Source of the DNA: PVC group bacterium
GTDB taxonomy: Bacteria > Verrucomicrobiota > Kiritimatiellia > CAIKKV01 > CAITUY01
DNA length: 64,000 nucleotides
Assembly (NCBI GenBank): GCA_945870225.1
Contig: CAMBRF010000006.1
Location: 1-64,000, forward strand
Reading direction: 5' to 3'
Shown: piece after piece, positions 51,046-60,045 of the stretch
How the letters are laid out: the number at the start of each line of letters is the position of its first letter
Position numbering within the stretch: position 1 is the stretch's first letter
The notes under the pieces: model-generated
Told to the model about the DNA's origin: nothing
The model's database searches: none
Seen by the model: only the letters and a program-made list of their open reading frames with translations
Made by a program: the position numbers and the translations under genes

Positions 51046-51933
51046 ATGAAACAGCACGCCCAATGGGAAACCAGTCTCTTTGAATTGATCCGCCGCACGT
51101 CGGTGGATTTGCCTCCTGATGTCGAGCAGGGGTTGCGCCGAGCTCTGGCCGCGGAGAAGCGGGGCAGCCGGGGGCGCTGGGTGCTGGAGACCATTCTGGA
51201 GAATGTTCAGAAGGCCCGCGAGAACGATGCGCCCCTATGCCAGGATACGGGCAGTCTGGTTTTTCACTTCCACGTTCCGGCCGGTTTCGACACAAATGCC
51301 CTGTCCGCCGTGGCGCGGGTTGCGGTGGCGCGGGCGACGCGGCTGGGCTATCTGCGGCAGAATACGATCGACTCGGTATCGGGCGAAGCCTACGAGACCA
51401 ATGTGGCCCACGGCGCGCCGCAGTTTTATTTTGAACAGTGTGCGCGCAGCACGGTGGATGTCCGCCTGATCATGAAGGGCGGGGGCTCGGAGAACGTGGG
51501 GCGCCAGTACAGCCTGCCTGACGGGCGATTGCAGGCGGGGCGTGATTTGGATGGTGTGCGCCGCTGTGTGCTGGATGCCATCGCCGAGGCGCGCGGAAAC
51601 GGTTGTGCCCCGGGTATTCTGGGCGTGTGCATCGGGGGCGATCGCGCCAGTGGTTATGAACACTCCAAAGCCCAGTTCCTCCGGCGGCTTGACGATAAAT
51701 CGGAAGTGAAGGTTCTAGCCCGACTGGAGGACCGCATCCTTCGCGACTCCCGGTTGCTGGAGATCGGCCCGATGGGGCTGGGCGGCAGTGCGACCCTGAT
51801 GGGCGTGAAAATCGGGGCGTTGAGCCGTCTGCCTGCCTCCTTTTTTGTAACGGTTTCCTACATGTGCTGGGCCTTGCGGCGGCGGGGCGCGCTGATCAGC
51901 GTGAACGGGGGGTTGAAACGATGGCTGTACTGA
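51046..51933 (+). CDS. Class I hydro-lyase alpha subunit (fumarate/tartrate type)
   Basis: A 295-residue subunit carrying the 4Fe-4S cluster ligands: APLCQDTGSLVFHFHVPAG, GILGVCIGGDRASGYEHSK and SYMCWALRRRGALISVNGG. RLIMKGGGSEN and LEIGPMGLGGSATLMGVKIG are also diagnostic of the alpha subunit of fumarate hydratase or L-tartrate dehydratase. It functions as a complex with the next gene, with which it overlaps by 13 bases. The reaction (fumarate to malate, or tartrate to oxaloacetate) cannot be settled by eye; a role as two-subunit fumarase is typical of anaerobes. Confidence 0.9.
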   Translation: MKQHAQWETSLFELIRRTSVDLPPDVEQGLRRALAAEKRGSRGRWVLETILENVQKARENDAPLCQDTGSLVFHFHVPAGFDTNALSAVARVAVARATRLGYLRQNTIDSVSGEAYETNVAHGAPQFYFEQCARSTVDVRLIMKGGGSENVGRQYSLPDGRLQAGRDLDGVRRCVLDAIAEARGNGCAPGILGVCIGGDRASGYEHSKAQFLRRLDDKSEVKVLARLEDRILRDSRLLEIGPMGLGGSATLMGVKIGALSRLPASFFVTVSYMCWALRRRGALISVNGGLKRWLY

Positions 51934-52526
51934 CCCCGCGTCGATTGAACTATCCATTCACCCCCGAGCAGGTGGGTGGCCTGCGGGCCGGCCAGTTCGT
52001 GTTGGTCAGCGGCGTGGTGTATACGGCGCGTGACCGGCTGCATAAATTTCTATTCGAGGGCGGCAAGAGCCCGGCCGATCTCAAGAATGGCGCACTGTAT
52101 CACTGCGGCCCGGTGGTGGTGCGGAAGGATGGCCATTGGCAGGTCAGGGCGGCGGGACCGACCACCTCCCTGCGCGAGGAACCGTATCTGCCGCGCATTA
52201 TCAAGGACCATGGCGTGCGGGTGGTTATCGGCAAGGGGTCGATGGGCAAGGTGACGGAAGAGGCCTGTGCCGCGGGAGGCTGCGTGTACCTGCATGCCGT
52301 CGGGGGGGCGGCGCAGGTGCTGGCCGATAAGGTGGTCGCGGTCCAGAACGTTTTTCTGGGCAAGGAGTTCGGGCTCACGGAGGCGATGTGGGTACTGGAA
52401 CTCAAGGATTTCCCGGCCATTGTGGCCATCGACACGCACGGACGCAGTCTGTTGCGCCGGGTGCAGAACGGCTCACAGCGCGCCCTTCGCAAGCTGATGG
52501 ATGCCCCTGAGCGTTTTGTTCCGTAA
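51921..52526 (+). CDS. Class I hydro-lyase beta subunit (fumarate/tartrate type)
   Basis: A 201-residue partner of the previous protein. Family features: LRAGQFVLVSGVVYTARDRLHKFLFEG, HCGPVVVRKDGHWQVRAAGPTTSLREEPYLPRIIKDHGVRVVIGKGSMG, CVYLHAVGGAAQVLADKVVAVQNVFLGKEFGLTEAMWVLELKDFPAIVAIDTHG. The GPTTS and KGSMG segments bind substrate. ATG in an overlap with alpha. Length is typical for the beta subunit (about 180-200). Together these form the single fumarase visible in the window. Confidence 0.92.
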   Translation: MAVLTPRRLNYPFTPEQVGGLRAGQFVLVSGVVYTARDRLHKFLFEGGKSPADLKNGALYHCGPVVVRKDGHWQVRAAGPTTSLREEPYLPRIIKDHGVRVVIGKGSMGKVTEEACAAGGCVYLHAVGGAAQVLADKVVAVQNVFLGKEFGLTEAMWVLELKDFPAIVAIDTHGRSLLRRVQNGSQRALRKLMDAPERFVP

Positions 52527-52557
52527 CCCGGCGGGGACCGGGAGTGAAGGACGCAGC

Positions 52558-53496
52558 ATGCGCATTATTTTCATGGGATCAGCCGGTTTCGCCTGCCCGT
52601 CGCTGGAGCGGGTCCTGCTTGACGGACGGGATGAAGTGGTGGCGGTGGTGACCCAGCCGGACCGGCCCAAGGGGCGAAACCTCGAGCGGTCCGCCTGTCC
52701 GGTCAAGCATTACCTGGGAGATCGGGCCATCCCGGTGCTTACGCCTGAGAAGGTGAATACGACTGAGAGCCTCGCCCTTCTGTCTGAACTCAAGCCGGAC
52801 GTACTGGTGGTGGTGGCATACGGACAATTATTGAAGCCCGCCCTTCTGGCCATCCCGGCGAAAGGCTGTATCAATGTGCACGGCTCCCTCCTGCCGCAAT
52901 ACCGGGGCGCCGCCCCGATTCAATGGGCGGTGGCGCGCGGCGAGCGGGTCACGGGGGTGACGACCATGCATGTCAATGAGCGGCTGGATGCCGGCGATAT
53001 GATTCTCAAACGCGAGGTGGCCATTGAGGAGGACGATACAGGCGGGACCCTGCACGACAAGCTGGCGAGCGCCGGCGCGGAGGTGTTGAGCGCCACCCTG
53101 GATCTGATCCGGGCTGGGAATGCGCCGCGTTGGCCGCAGGATGAGGCCCGGGCAACCCTCGCGCCCAAACTTAAGAAAATCGATGGCCGCATCGACTGGG
53201 GCTGGCCGGCGGCCACGATCCACAACCGTGTGCGGGCCTTCAATCCGTGGCCGAGTTGTTTCTGCGAGGCGCCAGGTGAACCGGGCCGGTTCGTCAAGAT
53301 TCTTAAAACCCGCGTTGAGCCCGGCTGCGGGAAACCGGGCATGGTGATAGACGTGACGGGTGAGGGTCCGTTGATTCAGGCGGGAGATGGATTGGCTCTG
53401 AGGTTGCGGGAGGTTCAGCCGGAAGGGCGCCGGCCCATGAGTGGGGCGGCCTTCCTCTGCGGCCACGCCTTGCAGATCGGCGATATTCTGGGCTGA
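52558..53496 (+). CDS. fmt: Methionyl-tRNA formyltransferase
   Basis: A 312-residue enzyme that formylates Met-tRNAfMet with 10-formyl-THF. Motifs: MRIIFMGSAGFACPSLERVL (FMGTPxFA-type opening), VTQPDRPKGRN, VLVVVAYGQLLKPALLAIPAKGCINVHGSLLPQYRGAAPIQWAV (the SLLPxYRGAAPI catalytic motif with Asn, His, Asp), MNERLDAGDM-like HVNERLDAGDMILKREVAI. Normal length. It begins 31 bases after the hydro-lyase beta subunit and may share its transcript. AGTGAAGGA lies upstream of the ATG. Confidence 0.95.
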   Translation: MRIIFMGSAGFACPSLERVLLDGRDEVVAVVTQPDRPKGRNLERSACPVKHYLGDRAIPVLTPEKVNTTESLALLSELKPDVLVVVAYGQLLKPALLAIPAKGCINVHGSLLPQYRGAAPIQWAVARGERVTGVTTMHVNERLDAGDMILKREVAIEEDDTGGTLHDKLASAGAEVLSATLDLIRAGNAPRWPQDEARATLAPKLKKIDGRIDWGWPAATIHNRVRAFNPWPSCFCEAPGEPGRFVKILKTRVEPGCGKPGMVIDVTGEGPLIQAGDGLALRLREVQPEGRRPMSGAAFLCGHALQIGDILG

Positions 53497-53560
53497 TTTC
53501 AGATTAGGACTCGACAGGGGAAAGGGCGCGGCGCAATTATTACGTTAGCGTTAGATCAAG

Positions 53561-55066
53561 ATGCCAGGACTTTCGTTTATGATGACAGGATATCGATATG
53601 ATTTTCCAAAGAGGGGACGGGCAGGGGCGATCCTTGCCGCCGTGATAGTTGTCGGCGTGGCGGTTCTCATGCCGATGACAGTCGTCGCGGAATCATTGGC
53701 TTTCATGCAGGTGTTGCTTGAAAGAAAAGATCACCGGGTGGTCATTGATGTTGTATTTGCGGCTCTTTGTCTGATGCTGGTTGTCGTCATGGTTGCCTTT
53801 GTCTATGGGCGGAGGCAGGCCCAATTGTATCGGCATCTTCTGGCGGCAAAACAGGATAAGCGCCGTATTCTGGATTCGCTCCGGGATAGCGAACAACAAT
53901 ACAAGACCCTGTTCAACTGTGCGTCTGAGGCAATTTGGATTCTGGATATGGAGGCGGATCGTGAGGGCCGGATCCTTCTGGCTAATGCCGTCGCCGCCGA
54001 GATGCATGGCTACACCGTTGACGAGTTGGAAGCGATGAAAATCACCGACCTCGATATTCCGGAGAGCGTGACCCAAGCCCCGGGTCGTTTTGATATCATC
54101 AAGAAGGGGAGTTCTATTTCTGGTGAGACGCTGCACGTTCGCAAAGATGGCACGATTTTCCCAATAGAATTCAGTGCCGGGCCTATCAAATTTGGGGGGC
54201 GGTCATGCGTACTGGCCTTCTGTCGGGACATCTCGGAGCGCAGGCGGGTGGAAGAGGAACGGGATCAGATGAGGACCCAACTGCTGCAGGCGCAGAAGCT
54301 GGAGTCCATTGGCACGCTCGCCAGCGGGGTGGCGCACGAAATTAACAATCCCATCATGGGGATCATGGGTTATGCCCAGATGATCGGCGACAATCTTGGC
54401 CCCGGTAACCTGGCCACGGGATGGTCCGAGGAGATCGGGCGGGAAGCCGGACGAGTTGCCACAATCGTCAAAAATTTGCTCGCGTTCGCCAGGAAAGATG
54501 ACATTCCGGTGAGCAGCCCGATCCGTCTGTGTGATATGCTGGATTCGACGGTGGTGCTGATTAAGACGCTGATGCGGCATGATCACATCGCTTTGGAAAT
54601 GGATGTGCCCGAGGATCTGCCGCCGGTCCGCTGTCAGAGTCAGCAGATCCAACAGGTCCTGATGAACCTGCTCACCAATGCCCGCGATGCCTTGAACGAG
54701 AAATATCCGGCATCTGATAAAAATAAGAAAATCAGCATTACGGCCAGGATGATAGGCGGGGCCATGGATCGGGAGGGAGGCGTTCCTCCGTTTTCTGGCC
54801 GCCTTGGACCGGAATCCGAAAAGACATGGCTGAGAGTCAGTGTCAAGGACCATGGGGCGGGTATTCCGGATGCGTTACAAGCGCGGATCTTTGATCCGTT
54901 CTTCACAACGAAGTCGTGCAACAAGGGGACGGGCCTGGGGTTGTCCATCTCCCATGGTATCGTCAAGGACCATGGCGGGCAGTTGCGGGTGCAGAGCGAA
55001 TTGGGGCAGTGGTCGATGTTTATTATGGATTTGCCGGTTGCCGACGCGGACGAGGAGGGGTTATGA
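53561..55066 (+). CDS. PAS-containing sensor histidine kinase
   Basis: The protein has 501 residues. Two membrane helices (about 21-43 and 60-82) flank a short outside loop; a linker leads to one PAS domain (about 112-230: YKTLFNCASEAIWILDMEADREGRILLANAVAAEMHGY). Then comes the DHp H-box GVAHEINNPIMGIMGYAQMI with phospho-acceptor His259, and a HATPase domain with QQVLMNLLTNARDAL (N box), VKDHGAGIP (G1), FDPFFTTK (F box), GTGLGLSISHGIV (G2). All catalytic boxes are intact. First in a three-gene relay; it overlaps the next by ATGA. Confidence 0.92.
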   Translation: MPGLSFMMTGYRYDFPKRGRAGAILAAVIVVGVAVLMPMTVVAESLAFMQVLLERKDHRVVIDVVFAALCLMLVVVMVAFVYGRRQAQLYRHLLAAKQDKRRILDSLRDSEQQYKTLFNCASEAIWILDMEADREGRILLANAVAAEMHGYTVDELEAMKITDLDIPESVTQAPGRFDIIKKGSSISGETLHVRKDGTIFPIEFSAGPIKFGGRSCVLAFCRDISERRRVEEERDQMRTQLLQAQKLESIGTLASGVAHEINNPIMGIMGYAQMIGDNLGPGNLATGWSEEIGREAGRVATIVKNLLAFARKDDIPVSSPIRLCDMLDSTVVLIKTLMRHDHIALEMDVPEDLPPVRCQSQQIQQVLMNLLTNARDALNEKYPASDKNKKISITARMIGGAMDREGGVPPFSGRLGPESEKTWLRVSVKDHGAGIPDALQARIFDPFFTTKSCNKGTGLGLSISHGIVKDHGGQLRVQSELGQWSMFIMDLPVADADEEGL

Positions 55067-56298
55067 AAAAGGCTGCTGAAGGCGATAAGCCGAAAGGTCT
55101 GCATCAAAAAGACGGCTTTGCCCGTGTTCTGGTCGTCGATGACGAAGCAAGCATCCGGATAACGTTCAGGGCGTTTCTGCTGAAGGAAGGATACGAGGTT
55201 GAGGTGGCGGAGGATGCCACTCAGGCGTTGGCGCTTCTTTCAAAGGAAAAGTGGGATGTCGTGGTGACGGACATCATTCTCCCTGACATATCGGGATTGG
55301 AACTGTTGAAGGCGATCCACGCGTCATCCCCGGGGGTGGAAGTGATCATGATGACGGGCGTTCCCTCCGTTGAGACGGCTTCCGAGGCTGTGCGCAATGG
55401 TGCCTCGGATTATCTCGTCAAGCCCGTGCTGAAGCAGGATATCATCCGGTGCGTGGCCACGGCCGCCCGGATCAAGGCTCTCGATGATGAAAGACGAAGC
55501 GAGCAGGCGGCCAAGGAACGCAGTCAAAAGGAACTGCAGGCGACGGTCAGTCGTCTGACCGAGGCCAATGACCAACTGCGGCTGGCGGCTGTATTTCGTG
55601 AGGAGATCGAACAGGTGGCGCGCCATGATCTCAAAGGCCCCCTGCATGTTATCCTTTCGGCGCCGGAGGTGATCAGGATGAAGGGGTCGGGATTGAGCGG
55701 GGACCAACTCGCCTGGCTGGAGAAGATCGAAAGCGCCGGTCAGCGGCTGTTTGATATGATCAATTTGTCCCTGGCACTTTATAAAATGGAACAGAAACTC
55801 TACACAATGCATCCGGAGGGGGTTGACCTTCTAAGTGTGGTGCGGGAACTCACCAATCATCATGCCGCGCTTCTGGGGGCAAAAGATCTCTCGGTTTCCC
55901 TGGTCATCGATGAAAGGGCCATCGCGGCGAACGATGCGTTTGTGATCCAAGGCGAGCGGTTGTTGTGTTACTCCATGCTGGGTAACCTCCTGAAGAATGC
56001 GTTGGAGGCTTCGCCCAACGGACAGGTTGTGACGATCCGGTTTGAAACGGGTGATCCGATGCGTATCCGTATTCGTAATCATGGATCGGTCCCGGAAAGT
56101 ATCCGGGATCGTTTTTTTGATAAGTTCTCAACGGGTGGTAAGAAAAACGGCACAGGTCTGGGTACCTATTCGGCTAGAATGATCGCGAGACTGCATGGTG
56201 CGGAAATTACGTTGGATACCTCGATCCCTGATGAGACGACGGTCACAGTTTGTTTTCCAAAGAGCTCTCCCGGAGAGCGCAAGGAGATGTGCTCATGA
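55063..56298 (+). CDS. Response regulator-histidine kinase hybrid (Rec-DHp-HATPase)
   Basis: A 411-residue soluble protein. N-terminal receiver (about 20-135): VLVVDDEAS, phospho-Asp70 in VVVTDIILPD, MMTG and Lys120 in VKPV. A coiled-coil linker (about 140-180) follows, then a kinase core with EQVARHDLKGPLHVIL (His187) and an HATPase with MLGNLLKNALEA, FFDKFSTGGKKNGTGLGTYSARMI. So the receiver lies upstream of its own kinase core, unlike usual hybrids. It may receive phosphate from the upstream kinase and pass signal onward. Flanked by ATGA overlaps on both sides. Confidence 0.9.
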   Translation: MKKAAEGDKPKGLHQKDGFARVLVVDDEASIRITFRAFLLKEGYEVEVAEDATQALALLSKEKWDVVVTDIILPDISGLELLKAIHASSPGVEVIMMTGVPSVETASEAVRNGASDYLVKPVLKQDIIRCVATAARIKALDDERRSEQAAKERSQKELQATVSRLTEANDQLRLAAVFREEIEQVARHDLKGPLHVILSAPEVIRMKGSGLSGDQLAWLEKIESAGQRLFDMINLSLALYKMEQKLYTMHPEGVDLLSVVRELTNHHAALLGAKDLSVSLVIDERAIAANDAFVIQGERLLCYSMLGNLLKNALEASPNGQVVTIRFETGDPMRIRIRNHGSVPESIRDRFFDKFSTGGKKNGTGLGTYSARMIARLHGAEITLDTSIPDETTVTVCFPKSSPGERKEMCS

Positions 56299-57725
56299 CG
56301 CCCAAAGACAAGCCAGCCGGTCCAGTTCTGACCGTATCCGTTATAGATGACGATGAGTCGTCCTGCGAATTGGTGCAGGCGTTCTTAAGTTCAATGGGTT
56401 GTGAAGTACAGAGTTTCACAGATGCCAGACAAGCGCTCGCCGCCTTTCGGGCCTCGCCGCCCGATCTCGTGATTACGGATATCCACATGCCGGGCGACCT
56501 CGATGGGTTGGGCCTTCTCAAGTTGATCAAGGAGGAACGGCCGCTGATCGAGGTCATCATGATCACCGGTGCCGCCGACAAGGATCTCGCCATCAAGGCC
56601 TTGCGGTTAGGGGCCTTTGATTTTCTGGAGAAGCCGTTCTCGCTGCCCGATCTGGTGACGACTGTGAAGCGGACGGTTCGCTACCGGACGATCCATCAGG
56701 AGGCGGAAGGGTTGGTGGATCGGCTGTCGATGATCACCAAGCAGGAGTTCTCGCGGTGGGGCATTGAAGCGTTTGTAGGCAAGTCGGATGCCATCCGGAA
56801 AATGCTGATCGATATCCGCCTACTGCAAAAGGCGCCTAATACCTCCGTTCTGATCACAGGCGAGAGCGGTACCGGCAAGGAGTTGGTGGCGCGCGCGATT
56901 CATTTCGGGAGCAATCGATCCACCCGGCCTTTTCTGGTGTTGAGTTGTGGCGCCGTCACAGCGGGAGTGGCCGACACCATGCTTTTCGGGCATAGGCAGG
57001 GTGCCTTTCCCGGGGCTGCAACAGACCGGAAAGGTCTTTTCGAGACAGCGGACAAGGGGACGGTCTTCCTGGATGAGGTGGGTGAGTTGCCGCTGGAACT
57101 TCAAGCCAAACTGTTGCGCGTTCTGGAAGACGGCATCGTTGTGCCGGTCGGCGGGGTCCAGGGTGTGAAGGTGAATGTACGCATTGTAGCGGCCACCAAC
57201 TCCCCCATTCAGTCCAAGATAGACGCTGGGGCCTTCCGTTCGGATCTCTTTTATCGTCTGGCCGCATTTCCGTTCATTATTCCTCCACTTCGCGAACACG
57301 CCGAAGATATCCCGTTGCTAGCCAAGCACTTTGCGCTGAAACTCTCCGCTGAGATGGGCTTGCAATGTCCTGATATTACAGCCGATGCCCTTTCCGCCCT
57401 GAAAGAGTACCCATTTCCTGGTAATGTTCGTGAACTGAAGAATAAGGTTGAACGGGCCCTGATTGAATGCGCAGGGAAGTGTATCGCTTTGAAACACGTT
57501 CATTTCAAGGAATCGCTCCGTTTCCCCGGAACTCGAGCGGCGGGAGCCGTTTCCGACGAGATTCCCTCGAATTTGCATGAGGCAGAGCGCATTCTGGCGG
57601 CGCGGGTCATGGAAAAGACAAAAGGCAATGTCTCTGCCGCCGCGATTCAGATGGGGATCAGTCGGGCCAAGCTTTATCGGCTTATAAAGACCGATAAAGC
57701 CGACCATCGTCCTTCCCGGCGCTGA
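56295..57725 (+). CDS. NtrC-family regulator with altered GAFTGA loop
   Basis: The protein has 476 residues. Receiver (about 10-130) with Asp62 in LVITDIHMPG, Thr91 in MITG, Lys113 in EKPF. The AAA+ domain has Walker A GESGTGKE (189-196), Walker B GTVFLDEVGELP and FYRLAAFPFIIPPLREH with the Arg-finger region. The C-terminal Fis-type HTH is EKTKGNVSAAAIQMGISRAKLYRLI. The sigma-54-contacting GAFTGA loop reads GAFPGA (236-241), and the preceding GHERG is GHRQG. Such changes usually weaken sigma-54 activation in known NtrC-like proteins. It is last in the three-gene relay. Confidence 0.9.
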   Translation: MTPKDKPAGPVLTVSVIDDDESSCELVQAFLSSMGCEVQSFTDARQALAAFRASPPDLVITDIHMPGDLDGLGLLKLIKEERPLIEVIMITGAADKDLAIKALRLGAFDFLEKPFSLPDLVTTVKRTVRYRTIHQEAEGLVDRLSMITKQEFSRWGIEAFVGKSDAIRKMLIDIRLLQKAPNTSVLITGESGTGKELVARAIHFGSNRSTRPFLVLSCGAVTAGVADTMLFGHRQGAFPGAATDRKGLFETADKGTVFLDEVGELPLELQAKLLRVLEDGIVVPVGGVQGVKVNVRIVAATNSPIQSKIDAGAFRSDLFYRLAAFPFIIPPLREHAEDIPLLAKHFALKLSAEMGLQCPDITADALSALKEYPFPGNVRELKNKVERALIECAGKCIALKHVHFKESLRFPGTRAAGAVSDEIPSNLHEAERILAARVMEKTKGNVSAAAIQMGISRAKLYRLIKTDKADHRPSRR

Positions 57726-57763
57726 TGTCGCCGTTATTGAAGCTCGCGTTCCTTCTTCGGCGG

Positions 57764-57898
57764 CTAGCAGCCTGTCGAATAAAACCCGGCTCAGCCGGAG
57801 GCTTCGCCCTACCTTGGAAAAAACCCTGTATTTCGGTAGGGCGAGGCGTCTCGCCGAGCCGTCTTGAATTGAATGTATTGTTTTCAACAGGCTGCTAG
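57764..57898. repeat. MITE-like nested inverted-repeat element
   Basis: A 135-bp element. Its ends CTAGCAGCCTGTCGAA (57764-) and TTCAACAGGCTGCTAG (to 57898) are inverted repeats about 21 bp long with three mismatches; the outermost CTAG may be a target duplication. Inside, 57788-57813 and 57835-57860 form a second 26-base imperfect inverted repeat (CTTCGCCCTACC and GGTAGGGCGAGG). It sits 38 bases after the NtrC-family gene and could also end transcription. No transposase is present within. Confidence 0.75.
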
Positions 57899-58204
57899 TC
57901 ATAGTCGCTTCCCCAGTCTGAAATCCAATTCAACTGGCAAAATCGAGTTCAACGATAACGTTTTCCTCCCTTGGTAACCCTGCAAGAAGGTAGTCATCCT
58001 TCTTTTCTGCTGTAACACGTTTATAAACAATATTTTATAACATATAGGTTGCTCTAATTTTCTGAAGTGTATCAAATAAAGTCAAGATTTTGTTAATTTG
58101 CTATATTTCGAGTCAAATTTCTTGCGGTAATTGGCGGAATGAGTTTTAATACTAAAGTCGAGTAGAGGAAGGTCGGTTCATCTGGTGTCAAGTTTGGTAA
58201 CAAA
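57899..58204 (+). other. AT-rich region upstream of the surface-protein cluster
   Basis: These 306 bases hold no gene. From 58005 to 58140 the sequence is markedly AT-rich (TATAAACAATATTTTATAAC and TAATTTGCTATATTTCG), in contrast with the rest of the window. It probably carries the promoter for the secreted proteins starting at 58205. I could not fix a consensus start site or sigma-54 box here. Confidence 0.45.
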
Positions 58205-59212
58205 ATGATTTCAGAACGAAGACAGATCTCTTGGGGAGCGATAGTCGTTCATAACGACCCGGTGGCTATGGCTTCCGCTAGAGTTCACGAATCGACTGGC
58301 CTTGTCATGCCCCCATTATCAGCTATTTATGCTTCGGTGTTCCTTTTTTTGGCGCTGTCGCTTCTTTTGCCTGAAGCCGGGGTTTGTTCGGGCGGTTCGG
58401 CGGTCATGGATATGCATTCCCTCTCTTCTGGTGGCGGGCGTGTTCTGGGGGTCACGATTGTTTTGGATGGCAATCTGGACGAGACCTTCAGCGGGAGTGC
58501 GGCGACGGGTGATTTGACGCTTCAAAGCGGCAATGCGGGGAAACTCTATGATGCCGTACTGCTGCAGGTGACGGCGGATTCGACCAATGTTCCCGAGAAC
58601 GGATCGGCCTCGTTGCATGCCCAGGACATCAATGACGATGGAACCCGGAATGAGCGGACGGCGGGATGGGGTGTGCTTTCGGGTCCGCTTAGTCTGGTGG
58701 ACTCGAACGGGATGGCCTATGGCGCAGCGGTCTATCAGGATGAACCGGCCCAGGTGCAGGCGGTCGGGGGCGGGTTGACCGGGGTGGTTAGTCTGACGGT
58801 CTTGGACATCCTGAAGGACAATGCCGGCTTATACTCAGCGGATGGTATGGCTGATGCCTGGCAGGTTTACTATTTCGGGGTGAATAATACCAATGCGGCG
58901 GCGTCAGTTGACGACGACAGGGATGGCCAGAGTAACTTTAATGAATTCATGGCGGGGACGTCGCCGGTGGATGGGACGGACTACTTTGGGATCAGGCGGA
59001 TGAGCCGGGGGGCGGGCGGCGCGATGGAGTTTGTCATGGCTCCGATGTTTTCCAACCGCACTTATACCATCGAAGCGACGACGAATCTTGTGACGCCCCG
59101 CTGGGTCGCACTCGACTCGATCACCACCGGAGTGGCCAGTGTGATGGCGATGACGGGTGAGACAAACCGGGTCATGTTCTACAGGGCTGGCGTATATTAT
59201 GCGTGGCAATAA
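58205..59212 (+). CDS. Secreted protein with TSP3-like C-terminal module
   Basis: A 335-residue exported protein. A hydrophobic signal (about residues 40-55) follows an unusually long N terminus; the true start could be the ATG at 58307. The central part is beta-rich and Gly/Ser-rich. The C-terminal part has DGMADAWQVYYFGVNN, then DDDRDGQSNFNEFMAGTSP, a calcium-binding type module like the end of the metalloprotease at 3410-5782, followed by a short beta domain. No enzyme motif. First of a run of same-strand surface-type genes; the second gene overlaps its end by 14 bases. Confidence 0.65.
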   Translation: MISERRQISWGAIVVHNDPVAMASARVHESTGLVMPPLSAIYASVFLFLALSLLLPEAGVCSGGSAVMDMHSLSSGGGRVLGVTIVLDGNLDETFSGSAATGDLTLQSGNAGKLYDAVLLQVTADSTNVPENGSASLHAQDINDDGTRNERTAGWGVLSGPLSLVDSNGMAYGAAVYQDEPAQVQAVGGGLTGVVSLTVLDILKDNAGLYSADGMADAWQVYYFGVNNTNAAASVDDDRDGQSNFNEFMAGTSPVDGTDYFGIRRMSRGAGGAMEFVMAPMFSNRTYTIEATTNLVTPRWVALDSITTGVASVMAMTGETNRVMFYRAGVYYAWQ

Positions 59213-59972
59213 GGTCATAACCGCTATTTTGATCGCGTGGGCGTGCCTGATGGCCGGTCTGGCGCTGCCGGCCTTTGCCCAGGTACCGGGCTATCTGAAT
59301 TATCAGGGGCGGATTGTGAAGAACGGCGTGAATTTTACGGGCGTGGGTCAGTTTAAGTTCAAACTGATCAATGCGGAGGGAACGATTTCGTTCTGGAGTA
59401 ATGACGGAATCACCGGCGGGGGCGGGGAGCCGGTCACCGCCGTGCCGATTACCGTCACCAAGGGGTTGTTCTATGCCAAGCTGGGTTTAACGAATCAGGT
59501 GAACATGGCCCCGCTTTCTACGTCGGTCTTCACTAATTCGGACATCCGGTTGCGGATTTGGGTGGATACCGGCTCCGGGTTTGAATTGATCACGCCCGAC
59601 CAGATCGCGGCCTCGGTCGGGTACGCCATGATGAGTGCGGATGTCATGGACGGGGTGGTTACACCTGACAAGCTGGCCTCCGGCACGAGGGCCCTGTTTG
59701 TTCCCACGGCAGGTGGCGCCATGACGGGTGCGCTCACGAACAGTTTCGGGTTTAACGGGATCGGTGGATCCTTCAGCAACACCGCGCTGAATGCCGCCTC
59801 GAATCAGTTCTCGGTGGGCAACGACCAACTGGTGGCCGTATCCAACCGGGTGGGCATTGGCACGGCGACGCCCTCGTCCCGGCTGGATGTGGTGGGGAGC
59901 GATGTCGACGGTGAAGTGGTCATGAAGATTTATTCGGGAACCAATGTGATTGCGTGGGCCCGAAAGAAATAA
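59199..59972 (+). CDS. Secreted phage-tail-fibre-like protein
   Basis: The protein has 257 residues from the ATG at 59199, with signal peptide (ending AFAQVPG). VPGYLNYQGRIVKNGVNFTGVGQFKFKLI is a motif I recall from the start of many uncharacterised verrucomicrobial surface proteins. The middle segment IAASVGYAMMSADVMDGVVTPDKLA and a late VGIGTATPSSRLDVVG resemble phage tail-fibre or collagen-like stalk proteins with an endosialidase-type end, but without the chaperone domain. The C terminus, VVMKIYSGTNVIAWARKK, closely resembles that of the next gene. It probably forms a fibre or sheath. Confidence 0.6.
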   Translation: MRGNKVITAILIAWACLMAGLALPAFAQVPGYLNYQGRIVKNGVNFTGVGQFKFKLINAEGTISFWSNDGITGGGGEPVTAVPITVTKGLFYAKLGLTNQVNMAPLSTSVFTNSDIRLRIWVDTGSGFELITPDQIAASVGYAMMSADVMDGVVTPDKLASGTRALFVPTAGGAMTGALTNSFGFNGIGGSFSNTALNAASNQFSVGNDQLVAVSNRVGIGTATPSSRLDVVGSDVDGEVVMKIYSGTNVIAWARKK

Positions 59973-60045
59973 AGGGAGGCAAGGGGGGGTGTTCCGAGCG
60001 GAACATTCGAGTTGTAGTCGGTAAACAGTAAAAGGGAGAGCGGGA

